Part shown: piece after piece, positions 8,166 through 16,779 of the stretch
How the letters are laid out: each line of letters begins with the position of its first letter
Numbering within the stretch: the first letter of the stretch is position 1
Source of the DNA: Gammaproteobacteria bacterium
Lineage (GTDB): Bacteria; Pseudomonadota; Gammaproteobacteria; GCA-001735895
Length of the DNA: 64,000 nucleotides
Assembly: GCA_024225395.1 (NCBI GenBank)
Contig: JAAEMR010000010.1
Span: 62,001 to 126,000 of the forward strand
Direction of reading: 5' to 3'
Notes under the pieces: model-generated
Database searches by the model: none
What the model was told of the DNA's origin: nothing
What the model saw: only the letters and a program-made list of their open reading frames with translations
Position numbers and translations under genes: made by a program

Positions 8166-10538
8166 ATGAGTATCAAACTTCGTACCTATGTATTGCTAAT
8201 ACTTCTTCTGTTTGGCCTGGCGCCCCTGGTGACCGAGCAGTTGATGAATCAGCCACTGATCTTCAACAAACTAACCCAGCTCTATCATGATGCCCATCTG
8301 CAGAATCTACGTGCAGACTTCCATGAACTGGATCAGCATATTGCAAGTCGTCGAGAGACTGTGCGTATCATGTCTCGCTTTCCACACATGAAACAGTTAA
8401 TGTCCGGGCAGGCTGGGCCGGAACTGGACGTGGTGAAGGAACGTTATACGGATTGGATGAATCGCCTGGTGTTTGATCGGAAAGATATTGCACAGGTGCT
8501 ATACGTTGACCAGGATGGTAATGAACGACTGTTGATGCATCGCGACCCGACGACCAGTGAAATGTACATCGAGGAGCAACTGAAGATTAAGGTAGAGAAG
8601 TCATTTCTTGATAGTGGTATCAAGTCAGTGCGGGGCCGAGTGAGAACCGGCCCGATAGACATAGACGAACAGGCTGGTCAGTTGAATCCAACGCGTTTTA
8701 TCAATCTGCAGTTGATTACCCCTGTGTATGAGCAGGAATATGGAGGAGCAGGGTTTGACCCTTCGGCCGCCCCTTTGGGAACAGTTGTGATCAATCTGGA
8801 CGTTAGTGGTCTGGCTCGGGTCTTCAGCGATATCCTGTGGGTACATCACAGCGGCAGGTATTTTCGAGGTGTGGGTGCTAGTGAAGATGGGTCTACAGCA
8901 TTTACCGATTATCCTGGTCTGAATCGCCTGTTCGAAGCGGGTAATCTGGGTTTGTGGAGAGGTGAGAATGAACGCCAGGCGATCTGGGTACCTCTATTCC
9001 CCACCACAGGTTCTGGTCCTCTATGGGTGGGTCGCCTTGTCGATTCTTCTCCTCTGGATACTTTTCGAAAAAACCTGGAGCTACGCACAGCTGGTATTAT
9101 GTTGGCCATGGTTGTCATGATATTCATCGTGGCTCAGTTGTTTGCAAATCGTGCCGTGAAACTCCAGGCATCCTTCACCGATGGTATCGCGCGCATGCTG
9201 GATGAGGACAAGCCGGTGACGTTTGACTGGACTAGTCCACGGGAGGCACGCGCACTGGCTGAGAAGCTTACTACCTTGTCAGAAAAGCATGCAAAAAACA
9301 GTGGTGACCTTCGTGATTACGCGCGGGAACTGGAGAAGACCAACCGGTACAAATCAGAGTTTCTGGCTAATGTCAGTCACGAATTGCGTACGCCGTTAAA
9401 TTCGATTTTATTGTTGTCAAAGTTGTTGGCATCTGATCAACAGGGCCTGGATGAGAAGCAGAAACAGCAGGCGAGGGTGATCAATATGGCGGGGCAGGAT
9501 CTGTCACAGCTGATAAACGACATCCTCGACTTATCGAAGATTGAAGCTGGGCGACTGGATCTGAAAGTTGACAAGCTGATCATTGTCGACCTGTTAAATG
9601 ACATTCAGGATCTGTTCAAGCCTGTTACTGACGACAAAGGCCTGGAACTGGTGATGGATATTCATGCGTCTGCACCGGAGACTCTGTATACCGATGCTGA
9701 TAAACTCTCGCAAATTTTGAAAAATTTCATGGCGAATGCCATTAAATTCACGGCACAGGATCAGGTTACCCAGGGTCGGGTAACATTGCTCCTGGAAGAT
9801 GTTGTACCGGATAGTCGATGGCCGATCAGGATCAGCGTCATTGATACGGGTATTGGTATTTCGGAAGACAAGCAGGAACTTATCTTTGAAGCTTTTCAAC
9901 AGGCAGACGGGTCAACCAGTCGCCGATATGGTGGCACCGGGCTGGGACTTTCAATCAGTCGTAAACTCGCGGAATTGATGGGCGCGCGCATCAGTGTCGA
10001 GAGTCAGTTGGGGCAGGGTGCAACCTTTACTATCATGCTGCCAGAGAGATTGGTCACGGATGAAAGTGATGAACCGGTTATGCCTGAGCGCCATAACATG
10101 CAGGGGGACTTGCAGGCGGAAGATACTGAAACCATTCCGATTGCGGATTTTAAAGGTGCGCGAATTCTTATGGTGGATGATGATATGCGCAACTTGTTGG
10201 CGTTGACGCCTGTGCTTGAGGGATGGGGGCTGGATGTGATCGCCGCGGGCGATGGTGAAGAGGCGCTGGAAACGCTGGCAGAGGAGTCCGACGTGGCGGT
10301 CGCATTGCTCGATGTCATGATGCCCGGGATGGACGGTTTGGCCTTGGCTGGAGCCATTCGTGAGCAGTCCCGGTTTGCTACGCTACCCTGTGTTGGGCTC
10401 TCTGCCAAAGCGGGCGATGATGATCGAGAGCGCTGGCTTGCGCTGGGTGTCGGTGATTACCTGGTCAAGCCGGTTGATGTCCGTGAACTACACAACGTGC
10501 TGAGCAAGGTCTTAAATGAGGAGACGGATAAGCTATGA
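8166..10538 (+). CDS. Membrane hybrid sensor histidine kinase
   Basis: A 790-residue hybrid kinase. A helix at residues 5-24 and a second near 308-328 enclose a periplasmic sensor domain of about 280 residues that looks Cache-like. After a linker comes the HisKA domain with phospho-acceptor His405 in NVSHELRTPLNS, then the HATPase domain with the N box NAIKFT near 525, the G boxes DTGIGIS and YGGTGLGL. A receiver domain follows from about residue 665, with phospho-acceptor Asp716 in LLDVMMPGMDG and the conserved Lys in YLVKPVD. No output domain is fused, so phosphate should pass to a partner, probably the next gene, which overlaps by 4 bases (ATGA). Base composition is clearly more GC-rich than neighbouring genes, consistent with transfer. 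Confidence 0.9.
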   Translation: MSIKLRTYVLLILLLFGLAPLVTEQLMNQPLIFNKLTQLYHDAHLQNLRADFHELDQHIASRRETVRIMSRFPHMKQLMSGQAGPELDVVKERYTDWMNRLVFDRKDIAQVLYVDQDGNERLLMHRDPTTSEMYIEEQLKIKVEKSFLDSGIKSVRGRVRTGPIDIDEQAGQLNPTRFINLQLITPVYEQEYGGAGFDPSAAPLGTVVINLDVSGLARVFSDILWVHHSGRYFRGVGASEDGSTAFTDYPGLNRLFEAGNLGLWRGENERQAIWVPLFPTTGSGPLWVGRLVDSSPLDTFRKNLELRTAGIMLAMVVMIFIVAQLFANRAVKLQASFTDGIARMLDEDKPVTFDWTSPREARALAEKLTTLSEKHAKNSGDLRDYARELEKTNRYKSEFLANVSHELRTPLNSILLLSKLLASDQQGLDEKQKQQARVINMAGQDLSQLINDILDLSKIEAGRLDLKVDKLIIVDLLNDIQDLFKPVTDDKGLELVMDIHASAPETLYTDADKLSQILKNFMANAIKFTAQDQVTQGRVTLLLEDVVPDSRWPIRISVIDTGIGISEDKQELIFEAFQQADGSTSRRYGGTGLGLSISRKLAELMGARISVESQLGQGATFTIMLPERLVTDESDEPVMPERHNMQGDLQAEDTETIPIADFKGARILMVDDDMRNLLALTPVLEGWGLDVIAAGDGEEALETLAEESDVAVALLDVMMPGMDGLALAGAIREQSRFATLPCVGLSAKAGDDDRERWLALGVGDYLVKPVDVRELHNVLSKVLNEETDKL

Positions 10539-11422
10539 AAGGGCAACAACAATATGCCGGGTTCAAGGTGCTGATTGTCGACGACAATCCAAACAATTTA
10601 TTCACCTTACGTACTTTGATCGAGAAGTATACTGACGTACAGGTAATCGAGGCGGATGGTGGGGAGAAGGCGGTCAAGCTTGCGCTCACTGAGAATGATG
10701 TCGATCTGATCATCCTTGATGTTCAGATGCCAGAGATGGATGGTTTTCAAACCGCTTCCATGCTCAAGGTGCGCAAAAAGACGCGCGAGATCCCGGTGAT
10801 ATTCCTCACCGCTGCCTACAAGACAGACGAGTTTCAGCAGAAGGGGTACGAAGTGGGTGCTGCCGATTATCTGTTGAAGCCTATTGATGACAATTTGCTG
10901 CTGAATAAACTGACAGCCTATTTTCGTCTGATTGAAAAAGAACGCGCACTGAACGTATTGTTGGAAGAAAAAGTAGCACGGCGCACGGCTGAGCTGGAGC
11001 AGATCAGGCGGTATCAGGAAGGTCTATTGAATACCATGGGTGAGGCGCTGCTGGTGCTCTCTCCTGAAGGACACATCAAGTCCACCAATCCTGCAGCGCA
11101 GAATATGCTGGGTTACAATGAAACTGAACTGGTTGGTCTGAGCATTGGTGATGTTTTTGAAGAAGCCGAGGACGAGCAGGCTGGTGCCTTCATGGGAACC
11201 TGGTTGGAAGCGATAATTCGTACTGGCGTGGTAAGGAATGTCGAAGCGCGATTTATTACCAGGAACGGTACTCTTGTGCCAATTCTGTTCTCACGCACCG
11301 CGATGGCTGACGAGGCAGGAGTAGCCACGGATATTATCTGTATCGCGAAAAATATGACCGGTTATGTAAAGCTAGATGATGACGATGACCTACCTGCACC
11401 AAATACGGGAGATTTTGTATGA
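10535..11422 (+). CDS. Response regulator receiver protein with PAS domain
   Basis: A 295-residue soluble protein. Residues 10-130 form a CheY-like receiver with the acidic pocket DDN at 17-19, phospho-acceptor Asp62 in ILDVQMPEMDG, Thr in FLTAAY and Lys in YLLKPID. A coiled-coil linker (about 133-163, EKERALNVLLEEKVARRTAELEQ region) leads into a PAS domain (about 165-285) with the usual GxxLVLSPEGHIKSTNPAAQ start. There is no DNA-binding, kinase or nucleotide-cyclase output domain. It overlaps the kinase upstream and the ArsR-type gene downstream by 4 bases each, so the three are surely one operon. It may relay phosphorylation into a protein-protein signal sensed or modulated by the PAS pocket. 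Confidence 0.88.
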   Translation: MKGQQQYAGFKVLIVDDNPNNLFTLRTLIEKYTDVQVIEADGGEKAVKLALTENDVDLIILDVQMPEMDGFQTASMLKVRKKTREIPVIFLTAAYKTDEFQQKGYEVGAADYLLKPIDDNLLLNKLTAYFRLIEKERALNVLLEEKVARRTAELEQIRRYQEGLLNTMGEALLVLSPEGHIKSTNPAAQNMLGYNETELVGLSIGDVFEEAEDEQAGAFMGTWLEAIIRTGVVRNVEARFITRNGTLVPILFSRTAMADEAGVATDIICIAKNMTGYVKLDDDDDLPAPNTGDFV

Positions 11423-11748
11423 GTAAAGAACAACCTGCGTCACCAGTGAAGCAATCAGCAGAAGAGGCTGCTCTCACGGCGAACGCACTGAAGGCTATGG
11501 CCAACCCGCTACGCTGGCGGATCATCTGTGCTCTGGGTAGTGAAGAACTTTCAGTGGGCGATATCGTGGAGAGAATAGGCACATCGCAAAGCAATATCTC
11601 CCAGCATCTGATTTTGCTAAAGGCTAAAAATATCATCAAGTCCCGCAAAGATGCCAACAAGGTGTATTACAGTATTAGCAATGATCAATTGTTGTTGCTG
11701 ATTTCCAACATGCGCACAGTACTGTGTCATACCAATCTTGATGACTAG
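11419..11748 (+). CDS. ArsR-family winged-helix regulator
   Basis: A 109-residue winged helix-turn-helix protein. The region ALKAMANPLRWRIICALGS is typical of ArsR/SmtB proteins, followed by the recognition region VGDIVERIGTSQSNISQHL and the wing KDANKVYYSIS. The metal-binding ELCVCDL box of classical ArsR members is absent, and only Cys40-area and Cys104-area cysteines occur, so it may be metal-independent. Because neither upstream signalling protein has an output domain, this protein is the likely transcriptional end of the pathway. Start and upstream stop share ATGA. The operon order kinase, receiver-PAS, ArsR is unusual. Confidence 0.88.
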   Translation: MSKEQPASPVKQSAEEAALTANALKAMANPLRWRIICALGSEELSVGDIVERIGTSQSNISQHLILLKAKNIIKSRKDANKVYYSISNDQLLLLISNMRTVLCHTNLDD

Positions 11749-11818
11749 ATAAGTGGGGTCAGATGAAGTTTTCTGGTTAATCGCTTGATCAGATCAAAGG
11801 AAGTTACATATGATCCTG

Positions 11819-11847
11819 CTTGTTTAATTTTTTCAACAATAAACAAG
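11819..11847. terminator. Weak hairpin after the signalling operon
   Basis: CTTGTTTA at 11819-11826 pairs with TAAACAAG at 11840-11847 across a T-rich loop. It lies between the ArsR gene and the convergent antiporter gene, but the stem is AT-rich and no clean U-tract follows, so terminator function is uncertain. Confidence 0.3.
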
Positions 11848-11900
11848 AAGTCATATTTTATGTTCTATCAAGTTGGTATGAAATTATTTATCCGTGACCC

Positions 11901-13874
11901 TTAGTTTTTTCCCCGATAAATTTCAAGTTCTGCAGCCCGGGTTTCATTCGTTGGACCTTCCACAATAATGACGTCATTAGCCAGTAATAAAGTTTCCGGT
12001 CTAGGGCTGTCTGTACGAATTCCATGCCTCACTAGTGCGATTATGGAAGTGTGTTGATCAAATACAAAACTATTGATTGCTCTGCCGATGGAAGGAGAAC
12101 CTTCAAGTACTTCGATGCTGTGCAGGTGATGAAAATGTTCCGGGTGTTCATAGTCTTCCTGGCTATGAAAAAATGCCCGAACACGGGAATAATGGTTGCT
12201 CCTGGCCTGATCAATCATGTCATCGACAATCTCTCTTTTTAGTCCGAAATGGGTCAGGGCATGCCAGGCTAACATCATGCTTGATTCTACGGTGTCAGGA
12301 ACAACATCGGTCGCACCCGTTTCCAGCAATTCTTCCAGATGTAGATCATCACGAGTTCGCACGATAATAGGGACATCCTGACGAAGTTGTTTTGCGCTGC
12401 GAGTGATATGATGACTTACGTTGAAATCATGAAAAGTGATGATGATTGCTCGGGCATGATCAATACCGGCATGTTGTAAAACTTCCGGGTGACTGCTGTC
12501 GCCATAATAAACCGGTTCACCTGCATCCCAGTTTTCATTGATCAGGTCAGGATCGAGTTCAAGAGCCAGAAACGGGATGTTGACCTGCTTTAAAAATTGA
12601 GAAAGGTTTTGCCCGGTGCGTCCAAAGCCACAGATAATGACATGATTTGATACATGATCTGCGGCCTGCTCAATATGTGTATCATGTTGTTTTTGTTGAG
12701 CAAGGTAATCCGGGCTCAGCCAATTTGCGATCTGGCCGTTATAGCGAATAATCATCGGAGAAATGACCATGCTGAAAACGATGGCTGCAATAATGGGCTG
12801 GCTTACTTCCAGTGATAATAATCCACTACTTAACCCCACACCGAGTAATGCAAAACCAAATTCACTGCCCTGTCCTAATGATATGCCTGAACGAATTGCA
12901 ACGCCTGTTTCATTACCTGCAAGGCGTGATATCAAAATGACAGCCAGCCCTTTGCCGAAAATTAAACTCAGTGTTAACACTAAAACAGCGATCGGTTCGG
13001 TGAGTAAAATGTGCCAGTTGAATTGACTGCCTACCGAGATAAAAAACAGTCCCATTAATACATCTTTAAAGGGGCGAATCTCAGTTTGTACCTGGTGCTG
13101 GAACTCGGTTTCGGCCAGCATAATGCCGGCCAGAAAAGCCCCCATGGCCAGGGACAGCCCCAGTTTCCAGGTTAGCCATGCAGCCAGTAAAGTGATCAAT
13201 AAGATAAACAGGGTAAATAATTCAGACGAATAGGTCGATGAAATCCAGTGGGTAACTGGTCGAATAAGATAGGTTCCGACGATATAGATAAGGGCAAATG
13301 CTGCCGCACCTTTTAGTAAAGCGAGACTAATGGGCACTAACAGGCTGCCAGCTTCCGGTTGTGCAAATATAGGAATCAGTACCAGAAAAGGCACAACGGC
13401 CAGATCCTGAAACAACAAAACGCCGAGGGCAATATGACCGTGACGGCTGTGTAACTCGTGCTGTTCGGTGAGCTGTTTGACTACGATGGCCGTGGAGGAT
13501 AATGCCAGTGCTCCACCTACGGCAAAAGCGGCTTGCCATGACATGCCTAGCCACATAGCGAGTCCAAGTGTGCTGAATGTGGATACAAAAACCTGGGCAA
13601 AACCAATACCGAATACGATACCTTTCATTGACATCAATTTCGGTATTGAGACTTCAAGGCCGATGGTAAATAACAGGAAGACGACGCCAATTTCCGCAAT
13701 TTGTTCAATCGCCACAGAATGCGGAATCCAGCCTAATGTGTGGTGTCCTGCCAGCATGCCAACAAGCAGGTAACCGAGCACGGATGGCAAGTTGATCTTG
13801 CGGAAAATTGCCACGCTGATTACAGAAAAAAACAGCAGGATGAGAACCTGGTTTAACTGGTCAAATTCATGCAT
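11901..13874 (-). CDS. CPA2 cation:proton antiporter with RCK domains (KefB/KefC type)
   Basis: A 657-residue inner-membrane protein. Residues 1-380 form 11-13 hydrophobic helices of the Na+/H+ exchanger fold, with LPSVLGYLLVGMLAG and the LLFTIGLEV segment typical of CPA2 members. An RCK/TrkA-N domain begins near residue 410 with the dinucleotide motif GFGRTG, and a TrkA-C domain occupies about 570-650. It most likely moves K+ outward in exchange for protons. The glutathione-gating partner KefF or KefG is absent nearby, so regulation may differ from E. coli KefC. The gene lies about 30 bases upstream of no other same-strand gene; the cytochrome gene precedes it in the same direction with a 30-base gap. 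Confidence 0.88.
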   Translation of the reverse strand: MHEFDQLNQVLILLFFSVISVAIFRKINLPSVLGYLLVGMLAGHHTLGWIPHSVAIEQIAEIGVVFLLFTIGLEVSIPKLMSMKGIVFGIGFAQVFVSTFSTLGLAMWLGMSWQAAFAVGGALALSSTAIVVKQLTEQHELHSRHGHIALGVLLFQDLAVVPFLVLIPIFAQPEAGSLLVPISLALLKGAAAFALIYIVGTYLIRPVTHWISSTYSSELFTLFILLITLLAAWLTWKLGLSLAMGAFLAGIMLAETEFQHQVQTEIRPFKDVLMGLFFISVGSQFNWHILLTEPIAVLVLTLSLIFGKGLAVILISRLAGNETGVAIRSGISLGQGSEFGFALLGVGLSSGLLSLEVSQPIIAAIVFSMVISPMIIRYNGQIANWLSPDYLAQQKQHDTHIEQAADHVSNHVIICGFGRTGQNLSQFLKQVNIPFLALELDPDLINENWDAGEPVYYGDSSHPEVLQHAGIDHARAIIITFHDFNVSHHITRSAKQLRQDVPIIVRTRDDLHLEELLETGATDVVPDTVESSMMLAWHALTHFGLKREIVDDMIDQARSNHYSRVRAFFHSQEDYEHPEHFHHLHSIEVLEGSPSIGRAINSFVFDQHTSIIALVRHGIRTDSPRPETLLLANDVIIVEGPTNETRAAELEIYRGKN

Positions 13875-13904
13875 GCTTTTATCTCCCTGTGAGGTTCTGA
13901 CTCA

Positions 13905-14543
13905 TTATTTTTTTAACAGGCTATCCAGTGATACCGAATTATCCTTGATCGGATTTTCTACTTCCTTTGTCTGAAAATACTTATACCCGTTTAACATGGC
14001 AGAGACTTGTGCACCACCACCTTTGATATCATGCAGTACGGCAAAAAAAATATGTGCCAGAGTAAAATAAAGTATGAAATTCGCAAGAACGGCATGTAAT
14101 TGGGGCATTGTGAAGTCTGCCGGGAACAGGTAGTTCCCGATTAAAAATCCAGTAACTGTCGTTAATATCATGACGATGATCAGCAGCAGGTAGACGGGTT
14201 GCCATACGGGGTTAAAGGCGTACCAGTCAGGGCAGGGTAGTCTGCCTAACGAAGCATAAAATTTTACCGTCCGGGTAAAAACATGTCGCTGTTCACTGGT
14301 GGGAACTAGCAGTCGCCAGTGGCCGGAACCCGGTACGAATAATAAATAAATGCGATAAGCCAGTACCAGTGATAAAGACTGACCGATCATGATATGCCAG
14401 TCTAACCAGGCGATGACATCAACGTCTGAGTGTTGTACCAGCCATGCGCTAATAAGCAGGAAAGTGGTTGCAGCGGCAATTAACCAGTGAGTGATACGTT
14501 GCGCTTTAGAAAACACCGCCACGCGATAGATATCATTCGGCAT
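13905..14543 (-). CDS. Cytochrome b561-type membrane heme protein
   Basis: A 212-residue integral membrane protein with four hydrophobic helices. His residues suited to bind heme b occur at RITHW in helix 1, DWHIMIGQ at the start of helix 2, QLHAVLANF and LAHIFFAVLHD in the last pair. This pattern matches the PF01292 group (Ni,Fe-hydrogenase b-subunit/cytochrome b561), which passes electrons between quinones and periplasmic enzymes. No hydrogenase or multiheme partner is adjacent; it precedes the antiporter gene by 30 bases in the same direction, so co-transcription is possible. The electron partner is unknown. Confidence 0.82.
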   Translation of the reverse strand: MPNDIYRVAVFSKAQRITHWLIAAATTFLLISAWLVQHSDVDVIAWLDWHIMIGQSLSLVLAYRIYLLFVPGSGHWRLLVPTSEQRHVFTRTVKFYASLGRLPCPDWYAFNPVWQPVYLLLIIVMILTTVTGFLIGNYLFPADFTMPQLHAVLANFILYFTLAHIFFAVLHDIKGGGAQVSAMLNGYKYFQTKEVENPIKDNSVSLDSLLKK

Positions 14544-14692
14544 AAGAATTATTTTAAATGTATTAGTTTATGAGTATTCCCTCTCGCTCATCCATAGAAT
14601 TACTAATGATTTATTTGAAAATTCTGATGGATGATATTCCTGCAAATTGCAGAGCTGAACTAGTGAAGCTTTCTGGTTTAAGTTAGACACAA

Positions 14693-14794
14693 ATACTGCT
14701 CGAAGCCTTCCCTGGCCTCGCAGCATAAGGACATCCATGTGTGCAGATACTGCTCGAAGCCTTCCCTGGCCTCGCAGCATAAGGACATCCATGT
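14693..14794. repeat. Two tandem 48-bp repeats, 54-bp period
   Basis: Copies at 14693-14740 and 14747-14794 are identical over 48 bases and separated by GTGCAG. Each contains an imperfect inverted repeat (ATACTGCTCGAAGCC against GGCCTCGCAGCAT) and ends in GGACATCCATGT; in the second copy this continues to the palindrome GGACATCCATGTCC. The array abuts the terminator of the downstream-reading sulfur-globule-like gene. A degenerate relative is at 55050-55160. Confidence 0.9.
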
Positions 14795-14796
14795 CC

Positions 14797-14823
14797 AAAA
14801 AAAAACCCGGCAAAAGCCGGGTT
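14797..14823 (-). terminator. Rho-independent terminator of the sulfur-globule-like gene
   Basis: On the minus strand an 8-bp stem AACCCGGC/GCCGGGTT with a four-base loop is followed by a run of nine T residues. It lies 21 bases past the stop codon of the gene at 14845-15576. Confidence 0.9.
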
Positions 14824-14844
14824 CTGATTTTTGAGGTCAAGCGA

Positions 14845-15576
14845 TTAGCGTCTGCCACCAGAGTTGATGGTGATGCCTTTATCCTTTTTCTTGTTGCCAA
14901 ATCCGATTGACCCTCGATCACTATTATCGTTGTATCTATCGTCACCACCGTAGGTGAATCCTTCACTGAAATTTTGCATCTCACCTGGCATGTCGATGGC
15001 TGCATCTCTGAATTCTGTTTCCACATCGATAGGGTTAGGGATAGAGATCGATGGCGCTTTCCAGCCACCGGGCATAGTGCCAAGTCTGTTTGGAGTGATC
15101 ATCATGTCTTCCCATGCTTCGGCTATGCCTTCTTCTGGATCTGAAGGATCAAACCATTTGCTGGGTCCACCATTGCGTCCCCACAGGTTGTCATAGTCAC
15201 GATTCCAGGGAGCACGTCCCCAGCTGCGATTCCACGGGCCATTGGCTGGTAGAACGTCATCATAGTAACTTCCATGTCCTGGCCAGAAGCGTTCGCCAAA
15301 ACCGGAGTTTCCAGTGAAAGGCATACTGTTGTTGTTACCAAAAGGCCCCTTTCTGAAAAAGCTATTGTTATTCTGACGTGGATAGTAGCCACTATTGTTG
15401 TACTGATTGTAACCATTGTAACGGTTATAACCATTATAGTTCTGATATTGGTTTGCGTATGGTGCAGCATTATACTGCCCATTGTTGTAATAGGGGTAGC
15501 CCTGCGCCTGAACTGACTGACTCGACATAACGAGAGCAGCCAGACTTGCTAGCAGTAAAGGTTTAAAATTCATCAT
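14845..15576 (-). CDS. Secreted Gly/Asn/Tyr-rich protein, sulfur-globule-like
   Basis: A 243-residue protein with a Sec signal peptide cleaved near residue 24 (SVQAQ). The mature N-terminus (25-75) is a low-complexity run of Tyr, Asn, Gln and Gly in YNGYNQYNN-type units. A middle region rich in Trp, Pro and Gly follows, containing GPWNRSWGRAPWNRDYDN. Near 165-200 there is a segment MPGGWKAPSISIPNPIDVE. Composition and secretion fit the structural proteins that coat periplasmic sulfur globules in sulfur-oxidising gammaproteobacteria (Sgp proteins), but I infer this from composition, not from alignment. It is monocistronic with a strong terminator. Alternative: a generic extracytoplasmic structural or biofilm protein. 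Confidence 0.6.
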   Translation of the reverse strand: MMNFKPLLLASLAALVMSSQSVQAQGYPYYNNGQYNAAPYANQYQNYNGYNRYNGYNQYNNSGYYPRQNNNSFFRKGPFGNNNSMPFTGNSGFGERFWPGHGSYYDDVLPANGPWNRSWGRAPWNRDYDNLWGRNGGPSKWFDPSDPEEGIAEAWEDMMITPNRLGTMPGGWKAPSISIPNPIDVETEFRDAAIDMPGEMQNFSEGFTYGGDDRYNDNSDRGSIGFGNKKKDKGITINSGGRR

Positions 15577-15682
15577 TGTCTCGCCGTCTCCAGTAGTAGA
15601 ACCAGTCTCTTAAGAACTGGTCAGGTATTTATTAAGAATGAAGTTTAGCTAAAAAGACAAAATAAATCAATATAAGAATTTG

Positions 15683-16534
15683 CTAATATTCTAAATAATG
15701 TTTTTCAGCAGCAGTTACAGTCTGTGTCATCAAGGTCGCAATGGTCATCGGGCCAACACCGCCGGGAACCGGTGTATAGGCGTAACAACTCTGTTTTATC
15801 GCACTTAATTCAATGTCACCAATACCTCCGGGATGGTATCCAGCATCGATTACAACAGCGCCATCTTTTATCCATTCACCCTTAATAAGTTCAGGCTGTC
15901 CCACTGCGCCAACGATGATATCAGCCTGTTTTATGAAGGAAGGCAGGTCCTGTGTTCTTGAATGACAGATGGTCACTGTGGCATTTTCATTCAATAACAT
16001 CATCGCCATGGGTTTACCCAGAATAGCGCTTCGTCCTACTACCACTGCATGTTTTCCACTGATGTCTATGTTGTATTCTTTCAAAATGCTCATGATGCCG
16101 GCCGGGGTCGCAGAGCCGTAGGCAAATTCCTGCATCACCATTTTGCCGAAACCCAGCGAGGTGACGCCATCAACATCCTTATTCAAAGCAATAGCGTCAA
16201 AGCACAGACGCTCGTCGATTTGTTCGGGTACCGGGTGTTGCAGCAGGATGCCATGAACATTCGGATTGTCATTGAGTTGTTGAATTTCTGCGATTAACTG
16301 TTCAGTGGTGATATCTTTATCCAGCACCAGTCGAATAGACTCCATGCCGACACGTTTGCAGGCGTTGCCTTTCATTTTAACATAGGTGGCAGAAGCCGGG
16401 TCATCTCCAACCAGGATGGTGGCCAGTATAGGCGTCGTTCCGTTGGTATGTTGCTTGATAGTCTCTACACGTTTAGACAGTTGTTGTTCAACTTTTGTCG
16501 CGAGGGCTTTTCCATCTAGAATAATTGCAGCCAT
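15683..16534 (-). CDS. folD: Methylenetetrahydrofolate dehydrogenase/cyclohydrolase
   Basis: A 283-residue bifunctional enzyme that interconverts 5,10-methylene-THF, 5,10-methenyl-THF and 10-formyl-THF in the cytoplasm with NADP. The catalytic lysine is Lys55 in YVKMKGNAC. The conserved GILLQHPVP segment (near 95), DVDGVT (near 120), the nucleotide-binding [11 protein letters not shown] (near 168) and the C-terminal [13 protein letters not shown] are all present. The length matches the family. It stands alone, separated by about 100 bases from the next minus-strand gene. All expected signatures are intact. Confidence 0.97.
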   Translation of the reverse strand: MAAIILDGKALATKVEQQLSKRVETIKQHTNGTTPILATILVGDDPASATYVKMKGNACKRVGMESIRLVLDKDITTEQLIAEIQQLNDNPNVHGILLQHPVPEQIDERLCFDAIALNKDVDGVTSLGFGKMVMQEFAYGSATPAGIMSILKEYNIDISGKHAVVVGRSAILGKPMAMMLLNENATVTICHSRTQDLPSFIKQADIIVGAVGQPELIKGEWIKDGAVVIDAGYHPGGIGDIELSAIKQSCYAYTPVPGGVGPMTIATLMTQTVTAAEKHYLEY

Positions 16535-16779
16535 AAGTCATCAGAGCCTTAAGTTTAAAATGCATAGCATTATAAGTGATTGTCTGTATTTCACACGAAA
16601 AATAATTTATTGGCTGATTAATTTGAGTGTTTAGTCGTAAATTTAAAATAATACAGAGTCATCTTTAATTTAATTAATAGATCGACAAAAATACTTGGAT
16701 TAAACATACCAAATCAAATATTCTTCAGGAATAACCCAACGGTTGCATCAGCAACTTGAATCTGAATTCGAAGAAATTT

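Larger units (their letters stand above)
14544..14844. other. Gap holding tandem repeats and a terminator
   Basis: The space between the cytochrome gene and the sulfur-globule-like gene contains the two 48-bp repeat copies and the terminator listed separately. The rest (14568-14690) shows nothing recognisable. Confidence 0.6.

Noticed and set aside
11749-11775. AAGTGGGGTCAGA string after the ArsR gene as a sign of a REP-associated transposase
   Set aside because: The phrase is reminiscent of sequences found beside such transposases, but it is short and no transposase gene or REP array is present.
14693-14794. Tandem repeats as a CRISPR array
   Set aside because: Only two units, with a 6-base linker rather than spacers, and no cas genes.
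14568-15083. 171-codon minus-strand frame across the repeats
   Set aside because: It overlaps the start-supported sulfur-globule-like gene in another frame and its C-terminal part is just the translated tandem repeat and terminator.
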